NCBI RefSeq assembly: GCF_001029435.1
Contig: NZ_LDOV01000011.1
Coordinates: 1 to 64,000, forward strand
Length of the DNA: 64,000 nt
Direction: 5' to 3'
Origin: Photobacterium aphoticum
GTDB taxonomy: Bacteria > Pseudomonadota > Gammaproteobacteria > Enterobacterales > Vibrionaceae
Shown: positions 29,166-39,205 of the stretch, in pieces
Numbering within the stretch: the stretch's first letter is position 1
How the letters are laid out: every line of letters begins with the position of its first letter
Notes under the pieces: model-generated
The model's database searches: none
The model's input: the letters and a program-made list of their open reading frames with translations, nothing else
Told to the model about the DNA's origin: nothing
Position numbers and translations under genes: made by a program

Positions 29166-30521
29166 TTATCGCATCGTCACGAACTCTTCCGAGCCGGTTG
29201 GGTGGATGGCTACCACAGAGTCGAAGTCTGCTTTGGTTGCGCCCATCTTCATGGCTACACCGAAGCCTTGGATCATTTCATCCACGGTGTAACCGATGCC
29301 GTGTAGGCCCACTACTTTCTCGTCTTCACCGGCACAAACCAGCTTCATTTTGCATGGCTGACGGTGTGCGGTGACCGCTGTGTACATGGCGGTGAACGTT
29401 GAGGTGTACACTTTCACGTTCTCTTCGCCGTATTGTGCTTTGGCATCCGGCTCGCTCAGGCCGATGGTGCCGATAGGTGGGTGGCTGAATACCACGGTAG
29501 GAACCAGGTTGTAGTCCATTTTGGCGTTTGGCTTGTTGTTGAACAGACGCTCAGACAACTGACGACCCGCTTTAACGGCCACTGGTGTGAGTTCGATACC
29601 GCCTTCCATGATGTCGCCCACACAGTAGATGCCTGGCACGTTGGTCTGCTGGTATTCATCAACTTTGATGTAGCCACGCTCGTTGGTCTCAACGCCGGTC
29701 GCTGCCAGGTTGATTTTGTGCGTGCTTGGGTGGCGGCCGATTGCCCAGATCAGGACGTCCGTGTTGTGGCTCTCGCCGTTTTCAAAGTGCAGGGTGATAG
29801 AGCCATCAGCTTCTTTTACCACTTCTTTAGGGACAGAGTGGGTGTGCAGCGTTGGGCCTTCGGTGTTCATTACTTCGACTAGCGTGTCGATGATCATCGG
29901 ATCAAAGCTGCGCAGTGGTGATTCTTTACGAACGAACAGGTGAGTGTCTGTGCCCAGTGCGCTCAGTACGCCCGCGATCTCTACCGCGATGTAACCAGCG
30001 CCGACAACCGCCGTACGTTTTGGTTGCGCATTTAGCTCAAAGAAGCCGTTTGAGTCGATACCGTGCTCGGCACCCGGTACGTTAGGAATCGTTGGCTCAC
30101 CGCCGACGGCGATCAGGATGTGATCGGCTGTGTAGTGTTCGCCGTTCACTTCGATGGTTTTGGCGTCCACGAAGGTCGCAAAGCCGTTGATCACTTCAAT
30201 CTTGTTGTTGCCCAGTACGTTGTCGTACGCAGTGTGAATGCGGCTGATGTACGCTTCACGGCTTTCTACCAATTTACCCCAATCGAAGCCTTTTACGTCC
30301 ACATCAAAACCGTAGTCTTTGGCGTAAAGGTGCATAGCTTCTGCGATTTGCGCGCCGTGCCACATCACTTTCTTCGGCACACAACCGACGTTTACACAGG
30401 TACCGCCCAGCGCTTTCGCTTCAACCAGCGCCACTTTTGCGCCATACATGGCTGCACGGTTTGCTGAAGCAATACCGCCGCTACCGCCGCCGATACAGAT
30501 GTAATCAAAATGCTTTGCCAT
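29166..30521 (-). CDS. gor: Glutathione-disulfide reductase Gor
   Basis: 451 residues, full length. NADPH-dependent flavoenzyme that regenerates glutathione. FAD-binding [10 protein letters not shown] at 11-20, redox-active disulfide Cys42/Cys47 in [13 protein letters not shown], a second NADPH-binding [12 protein letters not shown] near 175, and the C-terminal dimer motif [12 protein letters not shown] with the active-site His. Next to rlmJ and prlC, an order common in Vibrionaceae. Confidence 0.97.
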   Translation of the reverse strand: MAKHFDYICIGGGSGGIASANRAAMYGAKVALVEAKALGGTCVNVGCVPKKVMWHGAQIAEAMHLYAKDYGFDVDVKGFDWGKLVESREAYISRIHTAYDNVLGNNKIEVINGFATFVDAKTIEVNGEHYTADHILIAVGGEPTIPNVPGAEHGIDSNGFFELNAQPKRTAVVGAGYIAVEIAGVLSALGTDTHLFVRKESPLRSFDPMIIDTLVEVMNTEGPTLHTHSVPKEVVKEADGSITLHFENGESHNTDVLIWAIGRHPSTHKINLAATGVETNERGYIKVDEYQQTNVPGIYCVGDIMEGGIELTPVAVKAGRQLSERLFNNKPNAKMDYNLVPTVVFSHPPIGTIGLSEPDAKAQYGEENVKVYTSTFTAMYTAVTAHRQPCKMKLVCAGEDEKVVGLHGIGYTVDEMIQGFGVAMKMGATKADFDSVVAIHPTGSEEFVTMR

Positions 30522-30614
30522 GACTTTACTCCATGATTTTTTATTAATTTGGCTGGACCTAGTGTAATCAAGAACGCGGTGAGTTACGAGTGGGGTGGAT
30601 CGAGAAAATACGAA

Positions 30615-30645
30615 TACAAAAAAGGCGAGGAAATCCCCGCCTTTA
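30615..30645 (-). terminator. Terminator after rlmJ
   Basis: Ten-position stem (30621-30630 / 30635-30644) with one mismatch and an AAAT loop; on the minus strand it ends in a T tract about 40 bases after the rlmJ stop. Confidence 0.7.
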
Positions 30646-30683
30646 TGCTGCTTAAGCGCGATATGCGCCGTGCGTATTCGGTC

Positions 30684-31523
30684 TTACTCTGGGACAACCC
30701 ATTCTACCGTGTGATGGCCGTGCGTCGGCGCAATGGCCTGCTGCAGCCATGGCAAAATGGTTTGCATCTGGCTTTCCAGCTTCCAAGGCGGGTTGATCAC
30801 AATCATGCCTGAGGCGGTCATGCCACGCTCTTCGGTGTCTGGCTCCACGCCCAGTTCGATTTGCAGGATCTTACTGATACCCAAATCTTTCAGGCCTTTT
30901 AGCATCTTGTCGATGGTTTCGCGGTAGACCACTGGGTACCAGATAGCGTAGGTACCGGTTGCCCAGCGCTTGTAACTTTCGTCAATGGCTTTCACCACAT
31001 CCATGTATTCGTGCTTGAGCTCGTACGGTGGGTCGATCAGCACCACGCCACGACGTTCTTTCGGCGGCAGGCTGGCTTTTAAGCGGGCAAAGGCATCTTC
31101 TTTGTAGATCTTCACCTGACGATCGCCTCGGAACTCTTGCAGCAGCAGCGGGAAGTCGCTTGGGTGCAGCTCGGTCAGCACCATGCGGTCTTGTTCGCGG
31201 ATCTGTGCGCGTGCCACCTTTGGCGAGCCCGGGTAGTAACGCAGCTCTTCGCCGTCGTTCAGTACCTGAATCGCGTCTAGGTAGCTTTGGATGTCCGCAG
31301 GAATGTCATCGCGACCCCAGATTCGGGCGATCCCTTGTTTGAACTCGCCGGTTTTCTCGCTGCGCTCGTCTTGCAAATCGTAGCGGCCGACCCCGGAGTG
31401 AGTATCGTGGTAAACAAAGGGTTTTTCCTTTTGCTTGAGGGCATCAAGGATCAGGCTCTGGACAATGTGCTTAACCACGTCGGCGTGGTTGCCGGCGTGA
31501 AAACTGTGGCGGTAGCTCAGCAT
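30684..31523 (-). CDS. rlmJ: 23S rRNA (adenine-2030-N6)-methyltransferase RlmJ
   Basis: 279 residues. SAM-dependent methyltransferase with the N6-adenine motif IV DPPYELKHEY near residues 164-173. The family N-terminus MLSYRHSFHAGNHADVVKH is intact. It methylates A2030 of 23S rRNA in E. coli. Divergent from prlC. Confidence 0.95.
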   Translation of the reverse strand: MLSYRHSFHAGNHADVVKHIVQSLILDALKQKEKPFVYHDTHSGVGRYDLQDERSEKTGEFKQGIARIWGRDDIPADIQSYLDAIQVLNDGEELRYYPGSPKVARAQIREQDRMVLTELHPSDFPLLLQEFRGDRQVKIYKEDAFARLKASLPPKERRGVVLIDPPYELKHEYMDVVKAIDESYKRWATGTYAIWYPVVYRETIDKMLKGLKDLGISKILQIELGVEPDTEERGMTASGMIVINPPWKLESQMQTILPWLQQAIAPTHGHHTVEWVVPE

Positions 31524-31736
31524 GGCTGGGATCTCGACAGAAAGAAGTGATGAATTGAGCCCGTATTATGGCGGATTGGCGCGGAATAGCTAGGGGTTGT
31601 GATGACATCGACCAGGCCAGATGTTAATTACAGGTTAAAATGATAAGATGTTTTTGCGCTTTAGAGCGAGTAAAGGATTGATTTTTAGCCTCTGAAGACG
31701 CATGTATTAAGGGATAACAGAATGAAGGAATAGCCC

Positions 31737-33779
31737 ATGTCTAACCCATTACTTACGATGACAGGTTTACCCCCGTTTTCACAGATCCAACCGGAGCACG
31801 TGAAACCGGCCGTGGAGCAGGCGATCGCGGATTGCCGTGCAGCGGTAGAAGCGGTACTGGCCAGCGGTGAAGCGCCGAGCTGGGCATCCATTTGTGTGCC
31901 ATTGGCAGAAACCGATGATCGCTTAAACCGTATCTGGTCGCCGATCGGCCATTTGAATGCCGTGAAAAACAGCAGTGAACTGCGCGATGCGTACGAAAGC
32001 TGCCTGCCAATTTTGTCTGACTACAGTACGTGGGTCGGCCAGCATAAAGGCCTGTATGAGGCCTTCAAGGCGATCAAAGCTGATGCCAGCTTTGCCGATC
32101 TGACGCTGGCGCAGCAAAAGTCTGTGACCGATGCGCTGAAAGATTTTGAATTGTCCGGCATCGGCCTGCCAGCGCAAGATCAGCACCGCTACGGTGAGAT
32201 CAGCAAGCGTCTGTCTGAGCTGTCTTCGACCTTCAGCAACAACGTGCTGGATGCGACCATGGGCTGGAGCAAGCTGATCGCTGATGAAGCGGAACTGGCG
32301 GGTTTGCCGGAATCTGCGCTGCAGGCGGCTAAAGCCAATGCGGAAGCGAAAGAGCAGGACGGTTACCTGTTCACCCTTGATATTCCGTCTTACCTGCCGG
32401 TGATGACGTACTGTGAAAACCGCGCCCTGCGTCAGGAAATGTACGAAGCATTCGTGACCCGTGCCTCGGATCGCGGCCCGAATGCCGGTAAGTGGGACAA
32501 CAGCGACATCATCGCTGAGAAGCTGAAACTGAACCACGAAATCGCCCGTTTGTTGGGCTTCAACACCTACAGTGAGAAATCGCTGGCCACCAAGATGGCG
32601 GAAACGCCGGCACAAGTGCTGGGCTTTTTGAATGACCTGGCCAGCCGTGCCAAGCCACAGGGCGAGCGTGAAATTGCTGAGCTGCGTGAATACGCACAGA
32701 GCGAGTTTGGTGCCACTGATCTGGCTCCATGGGATCTGGCGTTCTATAGCGAGAAACTGAAGCAACACCGCTACAGCATTTCTGATGAACAACTGCGTCC
32801 GTACTTCCCTGAGCAGAAAGTGGTGGCCGGTCTGTTTGAAGTGCTAAAACGTGTGTTTGGCATGGATGTGAAAGCGCGTGACGGTGTCGATGTGTGGCAC
32901 GAGTCGGTGACTTTCTATGACATCTTTGATGCGCACGGTGAGCTACGTGGCAGCTTCTATTTGGATCTGTACGCCCGTGAACACAAGCGTGGCGGTGCCT
33001 GGATGGATGAGTGTCTGGTACGTCGTACCCGCGAAGACGGTACCCTGCAAGCGCCAGTGGCTTACCTGACCTGTAACTTCAACAAGCCAGTGGGCGACAA
33101 GCCAGCCCTGTTTACCCACGATGAAGTGGTAACGCTGTTCCACGAAACCGGTCACGGTATTCATCACATGCTAACTCAAGTGGACGTACCGGCTGTTTCA
33201 GGCATCAACGGTGTGCCATGGGATGCGGTTGAGCTGCCAAGTCAGTTCCTGGAAAACTGGTGTTGGGAAGAAGAGGCGCTGGCCTTCATTTCCGGTCATT
33301 ATGAAACCGGCGAGCCATTGCCAAAAGAAATGCTGGATAAGATGCTGGCCGCGAAGAACTTCCAATCGGCGATGGGCATTTTGCGTCAGCTGGAATTCGG
33401 TCTGTTCGATTTCACCCTGTACACCGAATACGATCCTGAAGTCGGCGCCCAAGTGCTGGAAACGCTGGCAGCGATCAAGTCACGCGTCTCTGTCGTACAA
33501 AGCCCAGAGTGGGGCCGTTTCCCACACAGCTTCAGTCACATCTTTGCCGGTGGCTACAGTGCGGGTTACTACAGCTACCTGTGGGCGGAAGTGTTGTCGT
33601 CTGATGCGTACTCACGTTTTGAGGAAGAGGGGATCTTCAACCCGCAAACCGGTGCGGATTTCTTGGATTGCATCCTCGAGCGTGGCGGCAGTGAAGAGCC
33701 GATGGCGTTGTTCAAGCGTTTCCGTGGCCGTGAGCCGCAGATTGATGCGTTGCTTCGCCATTCGGGCATCACGGGTTAA
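31737..33779 (+). CDS. prlC: Oligopeptidase A (M3 family metallopeptidase)
   Basis: 680 residues, full length. Cytoplasmic zinc peptidase that degrades oligopeptides, including cleaved signal peptides. Zinc motif HETGH near residues 468-472 with the distant Glu in ELPSQFLENWCWEE. ATG 31737 is preceded by GAAGGAATAGCCC. Divergent from rlmJ, as in E. coli-type order, which supports the assignment. Confidence 0.96.
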   Translation: MSNPLLTMTGLPPFSQIQPEHVKPAVEQAIADCRAAVEAVLASGEAPSWASICVPLAETDDRLNRIWSPIGHLNAVKNSSELRDAYESCLPILSDYSTWVGQHKGLYEAFKAIKADASFADLTLAQQKSVTDALKDFELSGIGLPAQDQHRYGEISKRLSELSSTFSNNVLDATMGWSKLIADEAELAGLPESALQAAKANAEAKEQDGYLFTLDIPSYLPVMTYCENRALRQEMYEAFVTRASDRGPNAGKWDNSDIIAEKLKLNHEIARLLGFNTYSEKSLATKMAETPAQVLGFLNDLASRAKPQGEREIAELREYAQSEFGATDLAPWDLAFYSEKLKQHRYSISDEQLRPYFPEQKVVAGLFEVLKRVFGMDVKARDGVDVWHESVTFYDIFDAHGELRGSFYLDLYAREHKRGGAWMDECLVRRTREDGTLQAPVAYLTCNFNKPVGDKPALFTHDEVVTLFHETGHGIHHMLTQVDVPAVSGINGVPWDAVELPSQFLENWCWEEEALAFISGHYETGEPLPKEMLDKMLAAKNFQSAMGILRQLEFGLFDFTLYTEYDPEVGAQVLETLAAIKSRVSVVQSPEWGRFPHSFSHIFAGGYSAGYYSYLWAEVLSSDAYSRFEEEGIFNPQTGADFLDCILERGGSEEPMALFKRFRGREPQIDALLRHSGITG

Positions 33780-33838
33780 TGCACTGATTGGGCTGGCTCT
33801 TTCACCCCAGCCCAGCATCGGACATGCTCATTGATGGT

Positions 33839-33900
33839 TATCAACTGCGCGTGTCCTCTTTGTGCTGAGGCGAAATTTCTGCGCCCAATCAGACATTAAC
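33839..33900 (+). repeat. 62-bp intergenic repeat, copy A
   Basis: Identical to copy B (34073-34134) at 60 of 62 positions. Not part of any convincing reading frame. Confidence 0.85.
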
Positions 33901-33905
33901 AGAGT

Positions 33906-33985
33906 GTGTGCAAGAGATATCAATTCCGCACGCCCTCTTAGCGATGAAACGAAATTCCTGCGTCATAAATATGAAATTAGATCTG
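33906..33985 (+). repeat. Intergenic repeat, divergent copy C
   Basis: Aligns with the copy B unit including its upstream GTGCAA-AGATATCAA flank, but with many substitutions. It lies between copies A and B, which makes a degenerate tandem array. Confidence 0.5.
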
Positions 33986-34072
33986 AGCGGGATGAGGTTT
34001 TGGCTTTAGTGCGAATTCGAGCTCTAGCCAAACTCAGGCATTTGTTCTGTCAATTTGAGTGCGTGCAATAGA

Positions 34073-34134
34073 TATCAACTGCGCGTGTCCTCTTTGTGCT
34101 GAGGCGAAATTTCTGCGCCTAATCAGGCATTAAC
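34073..34134 (+). repeat. 62-bp intergenic repeat, copy B
   Basis: Partner of copy A. A further weakly similar stretch (34141-34220) may be a fourth decayed unit. The whole 33780-34241 gap holds no supported gene. Confidence 0.85.
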
Positions 34135-34241
34135 TAAGTGAAAGTTGGGTTTAAATAAATGAAATCCAGCGCCATAAACGCGAAATAAATCGCTAGCGAA
34201 GTGCGTGATTCTGAGATGAGTTGGCACTTCTGATAGGTAAT

Positions 34242-34268
34242 AAAAAAGCACCCATGGGGTGCTTTTTT
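34242..34268. terminator. Bidirectional terminator before gppA
   Basis: 12-bp stem of A6GCACCC/GGGTGCT6 type with a 3-base loop, about 30 bases after the minus-strand gppA stop. Confidence 0.85.
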
Positions 34269-34300
34269 TGTTTGGGGATCCGCACTCAGCGTGAGTGGGA

Positions 34301-35797
34301 TTATTCGCTGGCAATTAACGTCAGTGGCCAGCCCATGTCGGTTTGACGCTCGGCTTCTTGTTCCAGCTCGGCGTGGGTCAGCGGGTTCGCCGCCAGCCAG
34401 CTTGCCGGCAGGGTGAGGGTCAACGCATTGTGCTGGGCTGTCAGCGTGAACGGAGGCAGCTTGGCTTTGTCGCGGCGGTGGCACAGTAACACGGCTAAAC
34501 GCAGCAGGCGTAGCAGGCGTGTGGCGCTGTCGCCGGGCAACGCATGTTGCATCGGCAGCGGACTCAGTTGCTCGCGGAAGCGACGCAGCAGTTCGGCGAT
34601 CAGGAATTTCTGCGCGCGGGTAAAGCCCGGCAGATCACTGTGATTGATCAGGTAAGCGGCGTGGTCGCCACTTTGTTTGAATTCAATCATGGTGCCGATT
34701 TCATGCAGCGCGGCACAGGCATGCAGTAAGTTGGCCGCATGCGGTTCCGGCTGCCATGCTGACGCGGTTGCGTTGAGCAGGGCTTGCGCGGTGTCTGCCA
34801 CGTTATCGGCATGGGTGCGATCCAGCTGGAAGCGTGCCTGCAGGCTTTGCAGCGTACGGGCTTGCACATCGTGATGGCGCATCTGGTGCATCATTTCATA
34901 CACCATGCCTTCACGTAGGGCACCGCCGGCCAGTGTCATCGATTCAATCTCCAGCGACTCAAAGATAGCGATCAAAATCGACAGGCCGCTCGGGAAGACC
35001 AGGGCACGCTCAAGGGTCAGGCCCTCGATATCCAGATCTTCCAAACGCTCGTACTGCATCGCCTGACGTTGCAGGCGCTTCAGTTTGGCGAGGGTGATGA
35101 TTTCATCCATCCCTTGCGCCAGCATGATTTCTTGCAGCGCTTGCACGGTGCCACTGGCGCCGACACAGGTCTTCCAACCCAGCGTCTGGTATTGGCTGAC
35201 AATCGGTGCAATGGCCGCTTTGGCCGCGTTGATGGCGGCATCAAAGTTGGCTGCCGTCAGGGCGCGATCTTTAAAATAGCGCTCCAGCCAGGTCACACAG
35301 CCCACTTTCAGGCTGGTCAGGGCACTGGCATCAAAGCCTTCACCAATCACCACCTCGGTACTGGCTCCGCCAATATCGACCACCAGGCGCTTACTGCTGC
35401 CGCCAGAGGTATGGGCGACCCCTTGATAGATAATGCGCGCTTCCTCTTCACCCGGAATGATATCGACCGGATAACCAAGGATCGCTTCTGCCTTGGAAAG
35501 AAAGGCCTCGGCATTGACGGCGGTGCGCAACGCGGCGGTGCCGACAATGCGAATATTACCGGCCGGAATGTCCTGCAGACGTTCGGCAAACAGGCTCAGG
35601 CAGTCCCAGCCGCGTTGCATGGCTTCATCACTTAGCACGTTCTCGGCATTGAGTCCGGCGGCTAAGCGCACTTTACGTTTGATCTTGGCCAATGTCTGCA
35701 CGTTGCCGGCAAACTCTCGCACGATCCACATGTGGAAGCTGTTGGAGCCAAGGTCAATGGCGGCATACAACGGGGATACGGTTCTTTCCATGGGCAT
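34301..35797 (-). CDS. gppA: Guanosine pentaphosphatase/exopolyphosphatase family protein GppA
   Basis: 498 residues. Actin-like ATPase fold of the Ppx/GppA family: [15 protein letters not shown] near 12-26, a second phosphate loop [16 protein letters not shown] near 142-157, and [19 protein letters not shown] near 275. The C-terminal part (about 310-490) is the HD-like domain. It converts pppGpp to ppGpp and/or trims polyphosphate. GppA is preferred to Ppx because it follows rhlB in the same orientation, as in E. coli. Confidence 0.9.
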   Translation of the reverse strand: MPMERTVSPLYAAIDLGSNSFHMWIVREFAGNVQTLAKIKRKVRLAAGLNAENVLSDEAMQRGWDCLSLFAERLQDIPAGNIRIVGTAALRTAVNAEAFLSKAEAILGYPVDIIPGEEEARIIYQGVAHTSGGSSKRLVVDIGGASTEVVIGEGFDASALTSLKVGCVTWLERYFKDRALTAANFDAAINAAKAAIAPIVSQYQTLGWKTCVGASGTVQALQEIMLAQGMDEIITLAKLKRLQRQAMQYERLEDLDIEGLTLERALVFPSGLSILIAIFESLEIESMTLAGGALREGMVYEMMHQMRHHDVQARTLQSLQARFQLDRTHADNVADTAQALLNATASAWQPEPHAANLLHACAALHEIGTMIEFKQSGDHAAYLINHSDLPGFTRAQKFLIAELLRRFREQLSPLPMQHALPGDSATRLLRLLRLAVLLCHRRDKAKLPPFTLTAQHNALTLTLPASWLAANPLTHAELEQEAERQTDMGWPLTLIASE

Positions 35798-35821
35798 ATC
35801 TATCAGTTATTCAGCTTTGGG

Positions 35822-37129
35822 TTATTGCGCTTTGTTCTGCGACGGGCGGCGGCGGTTACGTTGACGCGGCTGTCCCTGACGCGATGAGCCACCACTGTTG
35901 CGACGGTTGCCACCCTGACGAGGGGCACGCGGCACGAAAAGCGGCGCAGGTAAATCGTCAAGCAGGGCGTCGGCATTGTACTTAGACAATGGGATCGCGT
36001 GCTCGATGTAAGTTTCAATCGCCGGCAGGTTGATAGCGTATTCTTCACAGGCAAAGCTGATCGAATGGCCACTGGCGCCTGCACGACCGGTACGGCCGAT
36101 ACGGTGTACGTAGTCCTCTGCGTCGTCTGGCAGATCGTAGTTAAATACGTGCGTTACCTGCGGAATGTGCAGGCCACGGGCAGCGACGTCGGTTGCTACC
36201 AGGATATCCACTTCACCTTGGGTGAACTGCTCAAGAATGCGTACGCGCTTCTTCTGCGGCACATCGCCAGTCAGCAGGCCAACACGGTGTTTGTCTGCCG
36301 CCAGGTGAGCCCAGATGTCTTCACAACGGTGCTTGGTGTTAGCAAAGATGATGGCGCGATCTGGCCATTCTTCTTCAATCAGCGTCTGTAGCAGGCGCAT
36401 CTTGTCGTTGTTAGACGGGTAGAACAGCTCTTCCTGGATACGGTGACCGGTTTTTTGCTCCGGCTCTACCACAACACTTTTCGGGTCGTTCATGTGTTCA
36501 AACGCCAACTCTTTCACACGGTAGGAAAGGGTCGCAGAGAACAGCATGTTCAGACGCTCAGTCGGGACTGGCATGCGACGGAACAAGAAGCGGATGTCTT
36601 TAATAAAGCCCAGATCAAACATACGATCGGCTTCATCCAGTACCACGGCCTGAATAGAACGCAGGTCAATCACGCGCTGCTTGTAGAAATCGATGATACG
36701 GCCACAAGTACCGATCAGGATATCCACGCCCGCTTCCAGCGTTTTCTGTTGTTTCTCGTACGCTTCACCACCGTAAGCCAGGCCTGCGGTCAGACCGGTG
36801 CTTTCCAGTAATGGCTGCGCATCGTTGTAAATTTGGATAGCCAGTTCACGCGTAGGTGCCATAATGATGGCACGAGGGTGATTCTGTTTACGATCCTCTT
36901 TCGCTGGCGTTAGCAGCAGATGGTTAAAAGTCGCGGTCAGGAAAGCCAGGGTTTTCCCTGTGCCTGTTTGGGCCTGACCCGCAATGTCACGGCCGGAGAG
37001 CACTACCGGCAATGCCAGCGCCTGGATCGGCGTACAATTATGGAAACCTTTGGCTTCCAATCCTTGTAAAACCTGTGGTTCTAACCCCAGGTCGGCAAAT
37101 TTTTGCTCTGTGATATGAGTCGTCTTCAT
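35822..37129 (-). CDS. rhlB: DEAD-box ATP-dependent RNA helicase RhlB
   Basis: 435 residues. Helicase motifs in order: Q motif region, AQTGTGKT (about 54-61), [13 protein letters not shown] in [13 protein letters not shown] (about 165-177), SAT in [10 protein letters not shown], and [10 protein letters not shown]. The Arg/Gly/Gln-rich C-terminal tail (about 400-435) is typical for RhlB, which partners RNase E in the RNA degradosome. Divergent from trxA and followed by gppA, the conserved arrangement. Confidence 0.96.
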   Translation of the reverse strand: MKTTHITEQKFADLGLEPQVLQGLEAKGFHNCTPIQALALPVVLSGRDIAGQAQTGTGKTLAFLTATFNHLLLTPAKEDRKQNHPRAIIMAPTRELAIQIYNDAQPLLESTGLTAGLAYGGEAYEKQQKTLEAGVDILIGTCGRIIDFYKQRVIDLRSIQAVVLDEADRMFDLGFIKDIRFLFRRMPVPTERLNMLFSATLSYRVKELAFEHMNDPKSVVVEPEQKTGHRIQEELFYPSNNDKMRLLQTLIEEEWPDRAIIFANTKHRCEDIWAHLAADKHRVGLLTGDVPQKKRVRILEQFTQGEVDILVATDVAARGLHIPQVTHVFNYDLPDDAEDYVHRIGRTGRAGASGHSISFACEEYAINLPAIETYIEHAIPLSKYNADALLDDLPAPLFVPRAPRQGGNRRNSGGSSRQGQPRQRNRRRPSQNKAQ

Positions 37130-37242
37130 TCGTATAGAATATCAGCTTAGGGTTGCAATACGAAACGGATTCCATTCAAATAGGGCAACGATTTGCTGGT
37201 TAAAATCAAATCAGCTATGAAAATCAACCATTGGAGTGGAAG

Positions 37243-37569
37243 ATGAGCGACAAGATTGTGCAGCTGACAGACGCAAGTTTCGAAAGCGATGTGATTACTG
37301 CTGCAGGCCCTGTGCTAGTCGATTTTTGGGCAGAGTGGTGTGGTCCTTGTAAAATGATTGCCCCAATTCTTGATGAAATCGCAGACGAGTACGAAGGTAA
37401 GCTGACTATCGGTAAACTAAACATCGATCAGAATGCAGCCACACCACCTAAGTTCGGTATTCGTGGTATCCCAACACTATTGTTGTTCAAAGACGGCAGT
37501 GTTGCAGCCACCAAAGTAGGTGCACTATCCAAGAGCCAGCTGAAAGAGTTCCTCGACGCGAACCTGTAA
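37243..37569 (+). CDS. trxA: Thioredoxin 1
   Basis: 108 residues, the usual size. Active-site WCGPC at residues 32-36 and the cis-proline in [11 protein letters not shown]. Cytoplasmic disulfide reductant for ribonucleotide reductase and other proteins. ATG 37243 follows TGGAGTGGAAG; the upstream in-frame TTG at 37231 would cover the Shine-Dalgarno and is rejected. Confidence 0.98.
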   Translation: MSDKIVQLTDASFESDVITAAGPVLVDFWAEWCGPCKMIAPILDEIADEYEGKLTIGKLNIDQNAATPPKFGIRGIPTLLLFKDGSVAATKVGALSKSQLKEFLDANL

Positions 37570-37585
37570 GCCTCTCTTATTCAAG

Positions 37586-37714
37586 CCATGCACAATTGAT
37601 AGTTGTGCATGGTTTGACAACCGTCTATGCTAGACGGAAGATATCTTTAGTGCTAACTTATTGCACGTAATTTGTACATCTGTTCATTCCTTGACCAGCC
37701 CCATTGGTCAACCT
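37586..37714 (+). promoter_or_regulatory. trxA-rho intergenic leader with three hairpins
   Basis: Perfect inverted repeats occur at 37586-37595/37603-37612 (10 bp), 37621-37627/37631-37637 (7 bp) and 37691-37697/37705-37711 (7 bp). A TTGACA at 37614-37619 could be a -35 box. The first hairpin may end trxA although its T tract is weak. The others probably belong to the rho leader; rho is autoregulated by attenuation in E. coli. Confidence 0.45.
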
Positions 37715-37765
37715 TATCTCAACTAATATAGAACCCCGATTTTGACTGACAAGAAACCCACCACT

Positions 37766-39031
37766 ATGAATCTGACTGAACTGAAGAACCAACCTATTTC
37801 ACAGTTGGTTGCGCTTGGCGAAAGCTTGGGCCTTGAAAACCTAGCGCGTCTGAGAAAACAAGACATCATCTTTGCGATTCTCAAGCAGCATGCAAAAAGT
37901 GGTGAGGACATCTTCGGTGACGGTGTTCTAGAAATCCTTCAAGATGGCTTCGGCTTCCTCCGCTCAGCAGACAGTTCTTACCTTGCCGGCCCAGACGACA
38001 TCTACGTCTCTCCTAGTCAAATCCGCCGCTTCAACCTTCGCACTGGTGACACCATTTCAGGCAAAATCCGTCCGCCTAAAGACGGTGAACGTTACTTTGC
38101 ATTGTTGAAAGTGAACGAGGTGAACTACGACAAGCCAGACAACGCCCGTAATAAGATCCTGTTTGAAAACCTGACGCCGCTGCACGCGAACGAGCGTATG
38201 CGCATGGAGCGTGGTAACGGTTCAACCGAAGACATCACGGCACGTGTACTGGACTTGGCATCACCGATCGGTAAAGGCCAGCGTGGTCTGATCGTGGCAC
38301 CGCCAAAAGCGGGTAAAACCATGCTGCTTCAGAACATCGCACAGAGCATTGCTTACAACCACCCAGAGTGTGAGTTGATGGTACTGCTTATCGATGAACG
38401 TCCGGAAGAAGTGACCGAGATGCAGCGTCTTGTGAAGGGTGAAGTGGTTGCTTCTACCTTTGATGAGCCAGCATCACGTCACGTACAAGTGGCGGAAATG
38501 GTGATTGAGAAGGCCAAGCGTCTGGTTGAACACAAGAAAGACGTGGTGATCCTACTGGACTCTATCACCCGTCTGGCACGTGCTTACAACACCGTGATCC
38601 CATCATCAGGCAAAGTACTGACCGGTGGTGTGGATGCTAATGCCCTGCACCGTCCTAAGCGTTTCTTCGGTGCGGCACGTAACGTAGAAGAAGGCGGTAG
38701 CCTGACTATCATCGCAACGGCACTGGTTGATACCGGTTCTAAGATGGATGAAGTGATCTACGAAGAATTTAAAGGTACGGGTAACATGGAACTGCACCTG
38801 TCTCGCAAGATTGCCGAGAAGCGTGTCTTCCCTGCGATTGATTTCAACCGCTCTGGTACCCGTCGTGAAGAGCTGCTGGCTAAAGCCGACGAACTACAGA
38901 AGATGTGGATCCTGCGTAAGATTGTTCACCCAATGAGTGAAACAGACAGCATGGAGTTCTTGATCGACAAGCTGTCGATGACTAAGACCAACGACGAGTT
39001 CTTCGACGCGATGCGCCGTCAGAAGTCTTAA
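37766..39031 (+). CDS. rho: Transcription termination factor Rho
   Basis: 421 residues, almost the size of E. coli Rho (419). Hexameric RNA-dependent ATPase that ends transcription. N-terminal RNA-binding domain with GFGFLRS near 63-69, Walker A PPKAGKTM near 180, Walker [14 protein letters not shown] near 260, and Q/R loops. ATG 37766 (MNLTELKNQ) matches the family start; an in-frame TTG at 37742 would add eight residues and is less likely. Confidence 0.98.
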   Translation: MNLTELKNQPISQLVALGESLGLENLARLRKQDIIFAILKQHAKSGEDIFGDGVLEILQDGFGFLRSADSSYLAGPDDIYVSPSQIRRFNLRTGDTISGKIRPPKDGERYFALLKVNEVNYDKPDNARNKILFENLTPLHANERMRMERGNGSTEDITARVLDLASPIGKGQRGLIVAPPKAGKTMLLQNIAQSIAYNHPECELMVLLIDERPEEVTEMQRLVKGEVVASTFDEPASRHVQVAEMVIEKAKRLVEHKKDVVILLDSITRLARAYNTVIPSSGKVLTGGVDANALHRPKRFFGAARNVEEGGSLTIIATALVDTGSKMDEVIYEEFKGTGNMELHLSRKIAEKRVFPAIDFNRSGTRREELLAKADELQKMWILRKIVHPMSETDSMEFLIDKLSMTKTNDEFFDAMRRQKS

Positions 39032-39060
39032 TCCACACGGTTTGACTTCACAGTTTCTAA

Positions 39061-39086
39061 AACGCCACCTTGTGTGGCGTTTTTTA
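39061..39086 (+). terminator. Terminator after rho
   Basis: 8-bp stem AACGCCAC/GTGGCGTT followed by a T run. Confidence 0.85.
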
Positions 39087-39205
39087 TTGTCTGAAGTAGG
39101 GCATAATCCTATTGTGCGTTGTTCAATTGATCGTGATCATAACAAGGCACCGAATACCCGGACGGTATTCGCGTTCCTCTTTTTCCTTTTCACCAAGGAG
39201 GTGAC

